This document shows, one piece after another, positions 1-9,521 of a DNA stretch of 64,000 nucleotides. The first letter of the stretch is position 1. Each line of letters begins with the position of its first letter. Source of the stretch: Nitrosomonadales bacterium (GTDB lineage Bacteria; Pseudomonadota; Gammaproteobacteria; Burkholderiales; Gallionellaceae); the NCBI GenBank assembly GCA_016218415.1, contig JACRED010000032.1:57502-121501 (forward strand), given 5' to 3'. The position numbers and the translations under genes are program-made. The notes under the pieces are model-generated. The model did no database searches and had not been told where the DNA came from. It was given only the letters and a program-made list of their open reading frames with translations.

Positions 1-158
1 GCAATCTCCACCCGTTCCGCCAGATCGAACAACGTGTTGGTGCGGCTTTCCGCCACCGCGACGATGACCTCCCCGAACAGGCCGGCGGCACGGCGCACCA
101 CGTCCTCGTGTCCGCGCGTGATGGGGTCAAACGTGCCTGGATAAACTACTTTGATCAC
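1..158 (-). CDS. coaD: Phosphopantetheine adenylyltransferase (partial, N-terminus only)
   Basis: The product begins [20 protein letters not shown], the nucleotidyltransferase N-terminus of CoaD with its (T/H)xGH ATP-binding motif. The enzyme transfers AMP from ATP to 4'-phosphopantetheine, the penultimate step of coenzyme A synthesis. The start is GTG at 158, overlapping the rsmD stop codon by 4 bases, so the two are translationally coupled. rsmD-coaD is a classic bacterial pair. The gene leaves the window after about 52 codons. Confidence 0.93.
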   Translation of the reverse strand, partial: MIKVVYPGTFDPITRGHEDVVRRAAGLFGEVIVAVAESRTNTLFDLAERVEI

Positions 159-691
159 TTGTGAACACTCAATAGTTGGTAATGCACCTGCCCCGCCTTG
201 CCGGATTTGATCACCTGCCACTGCGGCGGTACCTCTATCGCCGCGCCGGACTCGACGTACACCACGCCTTTCTCGTTCAGGCGTTGCGACAGGATTTCCA
301 GCAACCTGGGCAGATAATCGCTCTGAAACGGCGGATCCAGGAAGATCACATCGTAGCGCTGCGCATCCCGGGAGGCGAATTCTAGCCCATCCTGAGCGTG
401 AACGAAAACATTCGCGCACCCCAGCTTCTTAACATTCTCCTGCAATGCCCGCAAAACGGCGCGATTCCGCTCCACCATCACCACCCGCTCGGCGCCGCGC
501 GACGCGGCTTCGAAACCCAGTGCGCCGCTCCCCGCGAACAGATCCAGACAGGTGCGCCCGTACATGGTCTGCCCCAGCCAGTTGAACAGCGTTTCGCGCA
601 CGCGATCCGGCGTCGGGCGCAAACCTTCCGCGTCGGGAAAACTGATCATGCGGCTGCGCAGTTCGCCGCCGATGATCCTGACTTTATTCAT
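155..691 (-). CDS. rsmD: 16S rRNA (guanine966-N2)-methyltransferase RsmD
   Basis: A 178-residue SAM-dependent methyltransferase that methylates G966 of 16S rRNA in the 30S subunit. Visible motifs are the N-terminal RIIGG..R...P..LRPTP.RVRE block, the SAM loop DLFAGSG near residue 50 and the catalytic DPPF motif near residue 118. Length and motif order match the family. It follows the M16-like gene by 11 bases and overlaps coaD, so it is probably part of the same minus-strand transcript. Confidence 0.95.
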   Translation of the reverse strand: MNKVRIIGGELRSRMISFPDAEGLRPTPDRVRETLFNWLGQTMYGRTCLDLFAGSGALGFEAASRGAERVVMVERNRAVLRALQENVKKLGCANVFVHAQDGLEFASRDAQRYDVIFLDPPFQSDYLPRLLEILSQRLNEKGVVYVESGAAIEVPPQWQVIKSGKAGQVHYQLLSVHK

Positions 692-702
692 GCCGGCGCC
701 CG

Positions 703-2034
703 CTAGTTGACTGTCTGTTCCGGCGCGCCGACGACCACCGTTGCCATCGCCTGCGGATCGATGTGGCGCGCAAAAGCATCGCGTATCTGCGCGACGCTCA
801 CCCGCTCGATCTTGTCCGTAAAATCGTCCAGATAGGTCAGCGGCAGATCGTAGAAACCGATCACGCTGAGGTAGTCGAGTATCTTGCGGTTGCTGTCGAT
901 ACGCAGCGGAAAACCGCCGACGATGTTGTCCTTGGCTGCTTGCAGCTCCTTTCCGGTCGGGCCCCTGGCAATGAAATCCGCCAGGATATCCCGCACCAGT
1001 TTCAACGCATCATCGGCCTGCTCCTTCTTGGTTTGCAGGCCGATCTGGAACGCACCGGGCTGCTTGAGCGGCATGAAATAGCTGTACACGCTGTAGGCCA
1101 GCCCGCGCTTCTCGCGCACTTCATCCATCAGGCGCGATACAAAACCGCCCCCGCCAAGAATATAGTTGCCGACATACAGCGGAAAGAAATCCGGGTCGCT
1201 GCGCGACATGCCCGGCGCGCCGATCAGGATGTGGCTCTGGCTGGCGGGATGCGGGATGCGCTGTTCGCTTGCGGCGATCTTCATCGACACTGCGGGCAGG
1301 GCCGCGGGCAGGGCCAACACGGGCAGTTTCCCGGTGAGCTGCTGCGCGATCGCCTCCGCCTGCGCGCGCGTCACATCGCCCATGATCGCAACGACGGCAC
1401 CGGCCGCGTTGTAATGCGTGCGATAAAAGTTCGCCAGGTCCGGCACGGTGATCTTCTCCACATCGCCGACCTCGCTGACCCGCCCGTACGGATGCGCGCC
1501 GTACACCGCCTTCTGGAACGCCTTGTCGGCGATACTTTCCGGCTTGGTCTCGGCCTCCTTCAGCGACGCAATCACCCGGGCTTTTTCACGCGTCAGCACC
1601 TCCTCCGGGAACACCGGCTTTTGCAGCACCCGCGCCATGATGTCCAGCGCCTTGTCGCGCACTTCCGCGCTGCTCAAGGTGCGCAGCGAAACGCTGGCCC
1701 TGTCCTGATCCAGCGCCCCGCCCAGCATCGCGCCGATATCCGCCATGTTTCTCGCGATATCATCCTCGCTCAATCCCTCCGCACCCAGGTCCAGCAGATG
1801 ATGGGTCAATCCCGCCACGCCGGATTGTTCCGGCGCATCGAAGCTGCTGCCTGCCGGAAAATTCACCGCCACATCCAGCATCGGTATGTCGTGATCTTCC
1901 ACAAACAGCACTTTCGCGCCGCTGGCGCTTTGCCAATGCTGGATGTTGGGCGTGGCCAAGGCGATGGCGGGAACGCAGCACAACGCGATCACTCCGATCA
2001 ACCCGGCAAATCCGGTTTTAATGTTAGTGGCCAT
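703..2034 (-). CDS. M16B-type peptidase homologue without the zinc site (secreted)
   Basis: 443 residues with a Sec signal peptide (hydrophobic stretch followed by ALA). The fold is that of the M16 (insulinase/PqqL) family, but the inverted zinc motif HxxEH is replaced by HHLLD near residue 86, so this chain should not be catalytic. The C-terminal half keeps the glycine-rich loop and R/Y region (GGGGFVSRLMDEVREKRGLAYS). It overlaps the preceding active M16 gene by 11 bases. In M16B families such pairs form heterodimers of one catalytic and one substrate-binding chain, which is the inferred role. Confidence 0.88.
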   Translation of the reverse strand: MATNIKTGFAGLIGVIALCCVPAIALATPNIQHWQSASGAKVLFVEDHDIPMLDVAVNFPAGSSFDAPEQSGVAGLTHHLLDLGAEGLSEDDIARNMADIGAMLGGALDQDRASVSLRTLSSAEVRDKALDIMARVLQKPVFPEEVLTREKARVIASLKEAETKPESIADKAFQKAVYGAHPYGRVSEVGDVEKITVPDLANFYRTHYNAAGAVVAIMGDVTRAQAEAIAQQLTGKLPVLALPAALPAVSMKIAASEQRIPHPASQSHILIGAPGMSRSDPDFFPLYVGNYILGGGGFVSRLMDEVREKRGLAYSVYSYFMPLKQPGAFQIGLQTKKEQADDALKLVRDILADFIARGPTGKELQAAKDNIVGGFPLRIDSNRKILDYLSVIGFYDLPLTYLDDFTDKIERVSVAQIRDAFARHIDPQAMATVVVGAPEQTVN

Positions 2035-3385
2035 GGGTCATTCCTTTTCCTTGATGCTTGGTTTTACCCGAAAGCGGCTGCGGATCGAGCACCGCGACCG
2101 TCAGATTGTCATCCTGCAAAAATTCCTTCGCGACCTGCTGCACCTGCTCGGCCGTCACCGCCTGAAGCTTCTCCAGCATCAGCGGAACCGCGCGATGCCC
2201 GAGGCCGATACTCTCCATCTGGCCGATCTGCATCGCCTGATAGAACAGCGAATCGCGCTTGAACACCTCGCCCGCCATCACCTGTGCCTTGACCCGCTTC
2301 AACTCGTCCCCGCTCACGCCTTCCTTGACCAGCAGCGCGATCTCCTGGCGCAGCGCAGCCTCGACATCGGCCACTGTCTTGCCCTCGCTGGGTGTGGCTT
2401 CCAACGTGAACAGGCTGGGGCCCCGCGAAGTCGATTCGTAACCGGCGCCCGCCGAGCTGGCGATCTGCTGCTCGCGCACCAGATGCTTGTTGAGTCGCGC
2501 CGACTCGTTGCCGTCCAGCACGCCGGCCAGCACATCCAGCGCGTAAGGCTGCCAGTCCTGCTCGGGGTTTCTGATCGTCGGCGTGTGGTAGGCCATCACC
2601 AGTTGCGGCAATTCGGCGGGCGCTTTCACTACCAGACGCTTGATACCCGCCTGTTGCGGTTCGGTAAAGTAGCGGCGTTCCGGCAGCACACTTTTCCGGA
2701 TCTTGCCGTAATAGCGTTGCGCCAGCGCGAACACCTCATCTGCTTTCACGTCGCCGGCGATGACCAGCGTGGCATTGTTCGGCGCATACCAGCGCTCATA
2801 CCAGGCCCAGGCATCGCCTGCCTTAAGCGCATCGAGATCGCTCATCCAGCCGATCACCGGATGCTGGTAAGGATGCTCCTGATATAACGTCGCCATCATT
2901 TTTTCATACAGCAGCGACTGCGGGTCGTCGTCGGTGCGCATGCGGCGTTCTTCCTTCACCACATTCACCTCCTTGGCGAATTCGGCTGCGGAAAAATTCA
3001 GGTTGCGCATCCGGTCCGCCTCCAGCTTCATCGCCAGCGGCAGCTTCGATTTGTGCAATTGCTGGAAATACGCGGTGTAATCGCTGCTGGTAAAGGCGTT
3101 CTCGCGCCCGCCCGCCGCCGCGATGCGCTTGGAGAATTCGCCCATCGGCACGGTCTTCGTGCCCTTGAACATCATGTGCTCCAGCACGTGCGCGATGCCG
3201 GTCTTGCCGGTGATCTCATCCATGCTGCCCGCCTTGTACCAGATCTGCTGCACCACCACCGGCGCGCGGTGATCTTCCTTGACGACGACTTTCAGTCCGT
3301 TCGCCAGCGTACGCTCGAACACCTCGGCGTCGGCTGCCGCCGGCAGCCCCGCCAGCAATGCGATGCATAACAAATAAACTCTCAT
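2024..3385 (-). CDS. M16 zinc metallopeptidase, catalytic chain (secreted)
   Basis: An insulinase-family periplasmic peptidase with an intact inverted zinc motif HVLEH (followed by MMFKGT) and a downstream glutamate (KEERRMRTDDDP region). The start chosen is ATG 3385, giving a clean signal peptide (MRVYLLCIALLAGLPAAADA) preceded by AGAGG/AGGG; the ATG 30 bases upstream has no ribosome site and would add a basic extension. About 453 residues. It is the first gene of the M16-M16-rsmD-coaD run and should pair with the zinc-less chain downstream. The substrate is unknown. Confidence 0.9.
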   Translation of the reverse strand: MRVYLLCIALLAGLPAAADAEVFERTLANGLKVVVKEDHRAPVVVQQIWYKAGSMDEITGKTGIAHVLEHMMFKGTKTVPMGEFSKRIAAAGGRENAFTSSDYTAYFQQLHKSKLPLAMKLEADRMRNLNFSAAEFAKEVNVVKEERRMRTDDDPQSLLYEKMMATLYQEHPYQHPVIGWMSDLDALKAGDAWAWYERWYAPNNATLVIAGDVKADEVFALAQRYYGKIRKSVLPERRYFTEPQQAGIKRLVVKAPAELPQLVMAYHTPTIRNPEQDWQPYALDVLAGVLDGNESARLNKHLVREQQIASSAGAGYESTSRGPSLFTLEATPSEGKTVADVEAALRQEIALLVKEGVSGDELKRVKAQVMAGEVFKRDSLFYQAMQIGQMESIGLGHRAVPLMLEKLQAVTAEQVQQVAKEFLQDDNLTVAVLDPQPLSGKTKHQGKGMTHGH

Positions 3386-3535
3386 AACCCTAGCCCTCTG
3401 ACGATTAAACGGCATAAAATGCGCCGCGCATTATGCCCCATTTTCCCCGGAGACGAATCCCCGCCCCGCACGCCGTGTGAGGTTAAAAATGGCGCGCAGA
3501 CATGCAGGCAATCCACCGCCATTCAGGAGAGCGTC

Positions 3536-4822
3536 ATGACCGAACCCATCATCATCTGCCCGAGCTGCAAGTCGGAGATCAAACTCACCGAGTCGCTGGC
3601 CGCCCCGCTGATCGCGGTGACCCGCCAGCAATATGAGCAGAAGCTGGCGCAGAAGGATAGCGAGGTCGCGCAGCGCGAACAGGCTATGCGCGACAGGGAA
3701 CAGCAGCTGGCCGAGGACAAGCGCAAGCTGGATGAACAGGTAGCCGGTCAGGTCGCCGAGAAACTGAAGGCCGAGAGCGCCCGCATCGTTGCGGAAGAAT
3801 CACGCAAGGCCAAACTGGCCAGTGCAGCCGAACTGGAAAACAAGGCCCGCGAACTGGCCGAGTTGCAGGAAATGTTCAAGGCCCACGACGCCAAACTGGC
3901 TGAGGCGCAGAAGACTCAGGCCGATCTCATCAAAAAGCAGCGCGAACTGGACGACGCCAGGCGCGAACTGGAACTCACCGTTGCCAAACGCATACAGGAG
4001 GGCCTGAACGCCACGCGCGAGCAGGCAAAAAAGGAAGCCGAGGAAGAACAGAAACTCAAGGTGATGGAAAAGGAGCAGACCATCGCCGCGATGCAGAAGC
4101 AGATCGAGGATCTGAAGCGCCGCGCCGAACAGGGCTCGCAGCAATTGCAGGGCGAGGTGCAGGAACTGGAACTGGAAAACCTGCTGCGCGCAAAATTCCC
4201 GCACGACCTGATCGAGCCGGTCGCGAAAGGCGAATTCGGCGGCGACGCGCTGCAACGGGTCGTCAGTCCCGGCGGGCAGCCCGGCGGCACGATACTGTGG
4301 GAATCCAAGCGCACCAAGAACTGGAGCGACGGCTGGCTGACCAAGCTGCGCGAAGACCAGCGCAACGCCAAAGCCGATATCGCCGTGCTGGTCAGCCAGG
4401 CGCTGCCCAAAGGCGTCGAGACCTTCGATGTTGTCGATGGCGTATGGGTGACCCACCCGCGCGCCGCGATCCCGGTCGCGACCGCGCTGCGCCACACGCT
4501 GCTGCAGGTGAGCATGGCGCGGCAGGTGTCCGAAGGCCAGCAGACCAAAACCGAGATGGTTTATCAGTACCTCACCGGCCCGCGCTTCAAACAGCGCGTC
4601 GAAGCCATCGTCGAGGCATTCTCCTCGATGCAGGAAGACTTGGACAGGGAACGCAAGGCGATCACCAAACAATGGGCCAAGCGCGAGGAGCAGATCGCGC
4701 GCGTGATGAACGCGACGGTGGGCATGTATGGCGACCTGCAGGGCATCGCCGGGAAGTCTCTGCAGGAAATAGAGGGATTAAACTTCCCCGCTTTGGGCGA
4801 TAATTCATCCCAGCAAAATTAA
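3536..4822 (+). CDS. DUF2130 coiled-coil protein
   Basis: 428 residues from ATG 3536, chosen for the AGGAGA at 3525-3530; an upstream in-frame ATG at 3419 has no such site. The N-terminus carries a CPSC pair. Residues about 35-210 are a long charged coiled coil rich in E, K, Q and A. The C-terminal DUF2130 domain contains ILWESKRTKNWSDGWLTKL, where the E-x-K arrangement after an upstream D resembles PD-(D/E)xK nucleases. That resemblance is from memory of the family and function is unproven. ftsY follows after 13 bases, so co-transcription is likely. Confidence 0.85.
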   Translation: MTEPIIICPSCKSEIKLTESLAAPLIAVTRQQYEQKLAQKDSEVAQREQAMRDREQQLAEDKRKLDEQVAGQVAEKLKAESARIVAEESRKAKLASAAELENKARELAELQEMFKAHDAKLAEAQKTQADLIKKQRELDDARRELELTVAKRIQEGLNATREQAKKEAEEEQKLKVMEKEQTIAAMQKQIEDLKRRAEQGSQQLQGEVQELELENLLRAKFPHDLIEPVAKGEFGGDALQRVVSPGGQPGGTILWESKRTKNWSDGWLTKLREDQRNAKADIAVLVSQALPKGVETFDVVDGVWVTHPRAAIPVATALRHTLLQVSMARQVSEGQQTKTEMVYQYLTGPRFKQRVEAIVEAFSSMQEDLDRERKAITKQWAKREEQIARVMNATVGMYGDLQGIAGKSLQEIEGLNFPALGDNSSQQN

Positions 4823-4835
4823 CAGCGGTGCCGAA

Positions 4836-5795
4836 ATGTTCAGTTTCCTGAAGAAAAACAAACCCGATGCTCCAGATGAAAAATCAGACGGCGGCTGGTT
4901 CTCGCGCCTGAAGACCGGTCTGGCGCGCACCGGTAACCAGCTCACCGGCCTGTTCAGCGGCGGCGGCAAGATAGACGACGATCTCTACGAGGAACTGGAA
5001 ACCATACTCGTCACCGCCGATGTCGGCATAGACGCGACCCGCGCACTGCTGGCTGACCTGCGCCATCACGTCAGGGAACATCGCCTCAGCGAAGCGTCGC
5101 AAATGAAAGAAGCGCTCGCGTATTGCCTGCTCAAACTGCTCAAACCGCTGGCGCAACCGCTGCAAGCCCACACACACAAGCCTTTCGTCATCATGATGGT
5201 CGGCGTCAACGGCGCGGGAAAGACCACCTCGATCGGCAAGCTGGCGAAATACCTGCAAGGCCAGGGCCTGTCGGTGATGCTCGCGGCGGGCGACACATTT
5301 CGGGCGGCGGCACGCGAACAACTGATGACCTGGGGCGAGCGCAACAACGTCACCGTGATCGCACAGCAAAGCGGCGACGCGGCGGCAGTGATTTACGACG
5401 CGGTGCAGTCCGCGCAGGCGCGCAAGATCGACGTGGTGCTGGCCGATACCGCCGGACGGCTGACCACCCAGGCGCACCTGATGGAAGAGATCAAGAAGGT
5501 CAAACGCGTGATCGCCAAGGTAATGCCGGATGCGCCGCACGAAGTGTTGCTGGTGCTGGACGCCAACACCGGACAGAACGCGCTGAGCCAGGTCAAGGCC
5601 TTCGACGAGGCGCTCGGCGTAACCGGGCTGATCCTCACCAAGCTGGACGGCACAGCCAAGGGCGGCGTGATCGCCGCGATTGCCAAGGCGCATCCGATCC
5701 CGGTGCGCTTCATCGGCGTGGGCGAGGGGCTGGACGACCTGCGCCCGTTCGTGGCGGAGGATTTTGTTGCGGCGTTGCTGGGGTTGGATGAATGA
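4836..5795 (+). CDS. ftsY: Signal recognition particle receptor FtsY
   Basis: 319 residues. This SRP-type GTPase docks ribosome-SRP complexes at the inner membrane for co-translational insertion. The NG domain shows the P-loop GVNGAGKTTSIGKLA, DTAGR (G3) and TKLDGTAKGG (G4). The acidic N-terminal A domain is short (about 40 residues), as in many betaproteobacteria. ftsE and ftsX follow, the usual ftsYEX order, but an intergenic inverted-repeat element separates ftsY from ftsE. Confidence 0.97.
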   Translation: MFSFLKKNKPDAPDEKSDGGWFSRLKTGLARTGNQLTGLFSGGGKIDDDLYEELETILVTADVGIDATRALLADLRHHVREHRLSEASQMKEALAYCLLKLLKPLAQPLQAHTHKPFVIMMVGVNGAGKTTSIGKLAKYLQGQGLSVMLAAGDTFRAAAREQLMTWGERNNVTVIAQQSGDAAAVIYDAVQSAQARKIDVVLADTAGRLTTQAHLMEEIKKVKRVIAKVMPDAPHEVLLVLDANTGQNALSQVKAFDEALGVTGLILTKLDGTAKGGVIAAIAKAHPIPVRFIGVGEGLDDLRPFVAEDFVAALLGLDE

Positions 5796-5813
5796 TGTCA
5801 AAAAACCACTTTT

Positions 5814-5936
5814 CCGCAGATTACGCAGACTTACACAGATTAAAACCATGTGCGATGAAAACGAACTCGACAACAGTCGTCAATCTCCGGAGATTATCTC
5901 GCAATCCATATCTGCGTGAATCTGCGTAATCTGCGG
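5814..5936. repeat. Intergenic inverted-repeat element (CGCAGATTA type)
   Basis: Arms at 5814-5841 and 5909-5936 are about 28 bases long and complementary at most positions. Each is built of degenerate CGCAGATT/ACGCAGA units, with about 67 bases of spacer. The element fills the ftsY-ftsE gap. No protein is supported here. Folded RNA could form a long hairpin between the two genes. Confidence 0.75.
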
Positions 5937-5953
5937 ACAACAGGCTTTTCACA

Positions 5954-6631
5954 ATGATCTCCTTCAACCAGGTCAACAAGCGCTACCCCGGCGGCTATCA
6001 GGCGCTGAAGAACGTGTCGTTCAACATCGCCGAGGGCGAGATGGTGTTTCTGACCGGGCATTCTGGCGCGGGCAAGAGCACGTTGCTCAAGCTGGTCGCG
6101 GCGATCGAGCGACCAAACTCAGGCAGCGTGCTGGTCAACAACCAGAACGTCGGCGTGCTCAAGGGACGCGCGCTGCCTTACCTGCGCCGCAACCTCGGCA
6201 TCATCTTCCAGGATCACAAGCTGCTGTTCGACCGCAGCGTGTTCGACAACGTGATGCTGCCGCTGCAGATCTGCGGCTTCGACCACCGCGAGAGCGTCAA
6301 GCGGGTGCGCGCCGCGCTCGACAAGGTCGGTCTGCTCGACCGCGAAAAATCCCATCCCATCGCGCTGTCCGGCGGCGAACAGCAGCGGCTGTGCATCGCC
6401 CGCGCGATCGTCAACCGCCCGGCCATCCTGCTCGCCGATGAGCCGACCGGCAACCTCGATGCAGACTATGCGCGGAAAATCATCGCAATATTAAAATCCT
6501 TCCACCAGGTCGGCGCAACGCTGCTGATCTCCACGCATGACAGCAACGTGCTGAGCGATACCGGCGTTCGCGTGCTCGCGCTACAGCATGGGGAGTTGCA
6601 ACCCGCTCCGACAGGAGCCGTGCCGACATGA
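5954..6631 (+). CDS. ftsE: Cell division ATP-binding protein FtsE
   Basis: 225-residue ABC ATPase partnering FtsX in the divisome, where the complex activates septal peptidoglycan hydrolases. It shows Walker [10 protein letters not shown], signature [15 protein letters not shown], Walker [13 protein letters not shown] and a typical H-loop (STHD). Its stop overlaps the ftsX start by 4 bases (ATGA), so translation is coupled. Confidence 0.97.
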   Translation: MISFNQVNKRYPGGYQALKNVSFNIAEGEMVFLTGHSGAGKSTLLKLVAAIERPNSGSVLVNNQNVGVLKGRALPYLRRNLGIIFQDHKLLFDRSVFDNVMLPLQICGFDHRESVKRVRAALDKVGLLDREKSHPIALSGGEQQRLCIARAIVNRPAILLADEPTGNLDADYARKIIAILKSFHQVGATLLISTHDSNVLSDTGVRVLALQHGELQPAPTGAVPT

Positions 6632-7536
6632 TGCATACGCTCACCCTACACCTCGGTATTTTGCGCGCCGCGCTACGCCACATCTTCGCTTCGCCGCTGG
6701 CGGGCGCGCTCAACATCGCCGTCATCGGCATCGCGCTCAGCCTGCCCGCCGGGATGTATACGCTGCTGCAGAATGTGCAGAGCACGGTCGATAAAATCTC
6801 CGGCACGCCTCAGATCAGCCTGTTCATGGAAATGAATGTGCGTACGGGCGATGTCGATGTCCTGCGCAAACAGCTTGACCAGAATCTCGCGATTGCCGGC
6901 ATCGAATTCGTCCCGCGCGACCGGGCGCTGGAACAACTCAAACACAGCACCGGGCTCGCCGACGTGATCGCCGGACTGGAAAAGAATCCGCTGCCGGACG
7001 CCTTTATCGTCCATCCGAAATCCGGCGAAGCGCGGGAGCTGGAAGCGCTGCGCGCCGAACTGGCGAAACTGCCCGGGGTGGAACAGGCGCAACTCGATTC
7101 GGCATGGGCCTACAAGCTCGAAGCTCTGCTCAAATTTGGCAGGGTCGCGGTGCTGATACTCGCCGGTCTGCTCAGCATCGCGCTGGTCGCGATCACCTTC
7201 AACACGATCCGGTTGCAGATCATCACCCAGCGCGAAGAGATCGAAGTCGCCAAACTGATAGGCGCGACCGATTCATTCATCCGCCGCCCCTTCCTTTATT
7301 TTGGCGCGACACAGGGATTGCTCGGCGGCATCGCGGCGTATCTGATCGTCACTGCCGGCCTGCTGCTGCTCAACAGCCCGCTGGCCGCGCTCGCGCAACT
7401 CTACGCCAGCGATTTCACATTGCGTCCGCTGTCGCCGGGCGACAGCACCACGCTGCTGCTGTTCTCGATGTATCTGGGCTGGATGGGCGCGTGGCTATCC
7501 GTGGCGCGGCACCTGTCGCGGATCGAACCCCGCTGA
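6628..7536 (+). CDS. ftsX: Cell division protein FtsX
   Basis: 302 residues, the membrane partner of FtsE. A hydrophobic segment near residues 25-45 is followed by a periplasmic domain (about 50-165) and three further membrane segments (about 175-195, 220-245, 275-295), the expected FtsX topology. The sequence EIEVAKLIGATDSFIRRPFLY is the family's conserved cytoplasmic loop. In many proteobacteria rpoH follows; here the next gene is convergent and unrelated. Confidence 0.95.
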   Translation: MMHTLTLHLGILRAALRHIFASPLAGALNIAVIGIALSLPAGMYTLLQNVQSTVDKISGTPQISLFMEMNVRTGDVDVLRKQLDQNLAIAGIEFVPRDRALEQLKHSTGLADVIAGLEKNPLPDAFIVHPKSGEARELEALRAELAKLPGVEQAQLDSAWAYKLEALLKFGRVAVLILAGLLSIALVAITFNTIRLQIITQREEIEVAKLIGATDSFIRRPFLYFGATQGLLGGIAAYLIVTAGLLLLNSPLAALAQLYASDFTLRPLSPGDSTTLLLFSMYLGWMGAWLSVARHLSRIEPR

Positions 7537-7539
7537 TAT

Positions 7540-9393
7540 TCAGCGGATGCGCCGATCTCCCAGCGCATCGAGCAGCGGGCCGAGAAATTTCTCATAAGGC
7601 CGCCAGCGCTCGACCGCGGATTTGTATATGGGCCGGCGCACCTGCGCGTAACTGGCGGTGCTGACCATGCGTTTGTTATTGTGAAAATCGATGCAGGCCT
7701 CGTTCCATTCCAGGTCGCAGTAGCCGATCAAACGTCTGGCCTGGGATTCCTGGTCGGCCACGATATCCTCATAGCGCACCTCCAGAAAAGCACCGTCCGG
7801 CAATACAGTTCGCCAGTGCTCCATCAGCCGCGCATAGTCGGCGTAATAGCGGCCCAGCTCGGTCAAATCGTAGGTTTGTTCAAGCCCGTTGATGAACAAT
7901 GTCGTAAAGCATGAAAAGCAGGTGTCCACCGGATTTCGCCGGACGTGGATGATTTTCGCGTTCGGCAGCATCACATGTATCAGTCCGACCACAAAGAAAT
8001 TTTCCGGCATCTTGTCGGTAATGCGCTGCGCATCCGGCGCGTGCCGGCGCAGCCTGGCAACATAGTCCCGCCCCCATCCGGACAGGTCAGCCCGCTCAAG
8101 CGCCGACAGATTGGCCGGAAAGACTGCTCCCGCGCCGCCCGGATCGCGCTGCGCAATTTCCAGCAAATGGGACAATTCGCCCGCGCCGCACACATCCGGA
8201 TGACTGGAGATGATCTGCTCGACCAGCGTGGTGCCCGAGCGCGGCATGCCCAGCACAAATATCGGCGCCCGTGACGGATCGCCTCCCCCGCCCAGACTTG
8301 CTATCGCCGCCCCATCAAAAATCCGGATGATGTCATCGACTCGTTGGGTCATGCTATCGGCGCCATAGTCAAGAGTTGCGCGCTTCAGCCGGCATCCTTC
8401 CGCGAAATGCGGGAAAGCCCGATCGTAATCGCCGATATCGTCAAAACACTTGCCCAGCGTGAAATGCAGCGAGATCGCATCCTTGCCGGAAAGCAGCGAT
8501 GGCAGGGTTCGTGCCGACTGTTCCACCGCTACCAGCGCGGCCAGATTCCCGTCTCCCGGCTTTACTTTGCCGATCTGCGCAAGCACGAAGCGTGCTTCCA
8601 GGTTATCCGGATTGATCTCCAGCACCCTGCGGAACAGCGTTTCGGCTTCCGCCATCTCGCCGCTCTCCATGCACAGCGACCCCAAATAGAGCATCACTTC
8701 ATGATGCTTCGGATCGAGTTCCAGCGCGCGAAGGTAACATTCCCTGGCGCCTTCAATATTGCCGAGGTCACGCAGGATCACCCCGAGATTGACCAGCGCA
8801 GGTGCGAAATCAGGTTTGATCTGCAACGCGCGGCGGTAACAGGACGCCGCCTCGTCAAGCTGCCCGAGGTCTCTCAGCGTGCTGCCCAGGTTGTTGTGCG
8901 CCTGTATGAAAGCGGGTTTGATCTGCAACGCGCGACGGAAACTTGCCGCTGCGTCATCCGGCTGGCCGAGGTCTTTGAGAACCAGACCCAGATTGTTGTG
9001 CGCTTCGGCGAATTCAGGCCTGATCTGCAATGCGAGACGTCCGCTTTCCGCCGCTTCGTCCAATTTCCCGATAGCGCGCAACGCGCCCGCCAGATTGGCA
9101 TGCGCTTCGGCATCCTGCGGCAGCAATTCCGCCGCCCTATGCAATGCGGTTAACGCGTCCTTCCCCTGCATCTGCAGGGACAATCCCAGCATTTTCCAGA
9201 CGATGCCCGCGTCGGGACGACGATCGAGCAGTATGCGCGCGCAGCTTTCCAGCTCGGCATAGCGGCCGGTACCGAACAGAATGTCCAGATAGTTCAACTC
9301 ACCGGATTGGTAAGGCTCAGCTTTCCCCATACAGCAGTTCTTGTATTTCTTCCCGCTGCCGCAAGCACATGGGGCATTTCTTCCAGGCTTCAT
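7540..9393 (-). CDS. SEC-C / TPR / sulfotransferase fusion protein
   Basis: 617 residues in three parts. Residues 1-25 are a SEC-C zinc motif (NAPCACGSGKKYKNCC). About 30-290 are consecutive TPR units of the type P.F..AHNNLG..L..LG..DEA. From about 375 there is a sulfotransferase domain with the PAPS loop PIFVLGMPRSGTTLVEQI and a 3'-phosphate-binding region around VRRNPVDTCFSC. A strong GGGAGGGGG lies before ATG 9393. The acceptor of the sulfuryl group is unknown. It converges on ftsX with only 3 bases between stops. The TPR section resembles that of the gene at the end of the window. Confidence 0.9.
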   Translation of the reverse strand: MKPGRNAPCACGSGKKYKNCCMGKAEPYQSGELNYLDILFGTGRYAELESCARILLDRRPDAGIVWKMLGLSLQMQGKDALTALHRAAELLPQDAEAHANLAGALRAIGKLDEAAESGRLALQIRPEFAEAHNNLGLVLKDLGQPDDAAASFRRALQIKPAFIQAHNNLGSTLRDLGQLDEAASCYRRALQIKPDFAPALVNLGVILRDLGNIEGARECYLRALELDPKHHEVMLYLGSLCMESGEMAEAETLFRRVLEINPDNLEARFVLAQIGKVKPGDGNLAALVAVEQSARTLPSLLSGKDAISLHFTLGKCFDDIGDYDRAFPHFAEGCRLKRATLDYGADSMTQRVDDIIRIFDGAAIASLGGGGDPSRAPIFVLGMPRSGTTLVEQIISSHPDVCGAGELSHLLEIAQRDPGGAGAVFPANLSALERADLSGWGRDYVARLRRHAPDAQRITDKMPENFFVVGLIHVMLPNAKIIHVRRNPVDTCFSCFTTLFINGLEQTYDLTELGRYYADYARLMEHWRTVLPDGAFLEVRYEDIVADQESQARRLIGYCDLEWNEACIDFHNNKRMVSTASYAQVRRPIYKSAVERWRPYEKFLGPLLDALGDRRIR

Positions 9394-9521
9394 GCCACCC
9401 CCTCCCGATTATTTCTCCACCCGGAGTTCCATGCCGCTGACCCCTTCGTGATTCCGCCAGTTTATAGCACCGGCACAAGAATGGCAGCATAATGCTGCCC
9501 ACATGATTCGGGAGGAAAACC

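Noticed and set aside
8750..9080. Regularly spaced DNA repeats that could suggest a CRISPR array
   Set aside because: The period of about 102 bases equals one TPR unit (34 residues) and the frame is open throughout; it is protein repeat DNA.
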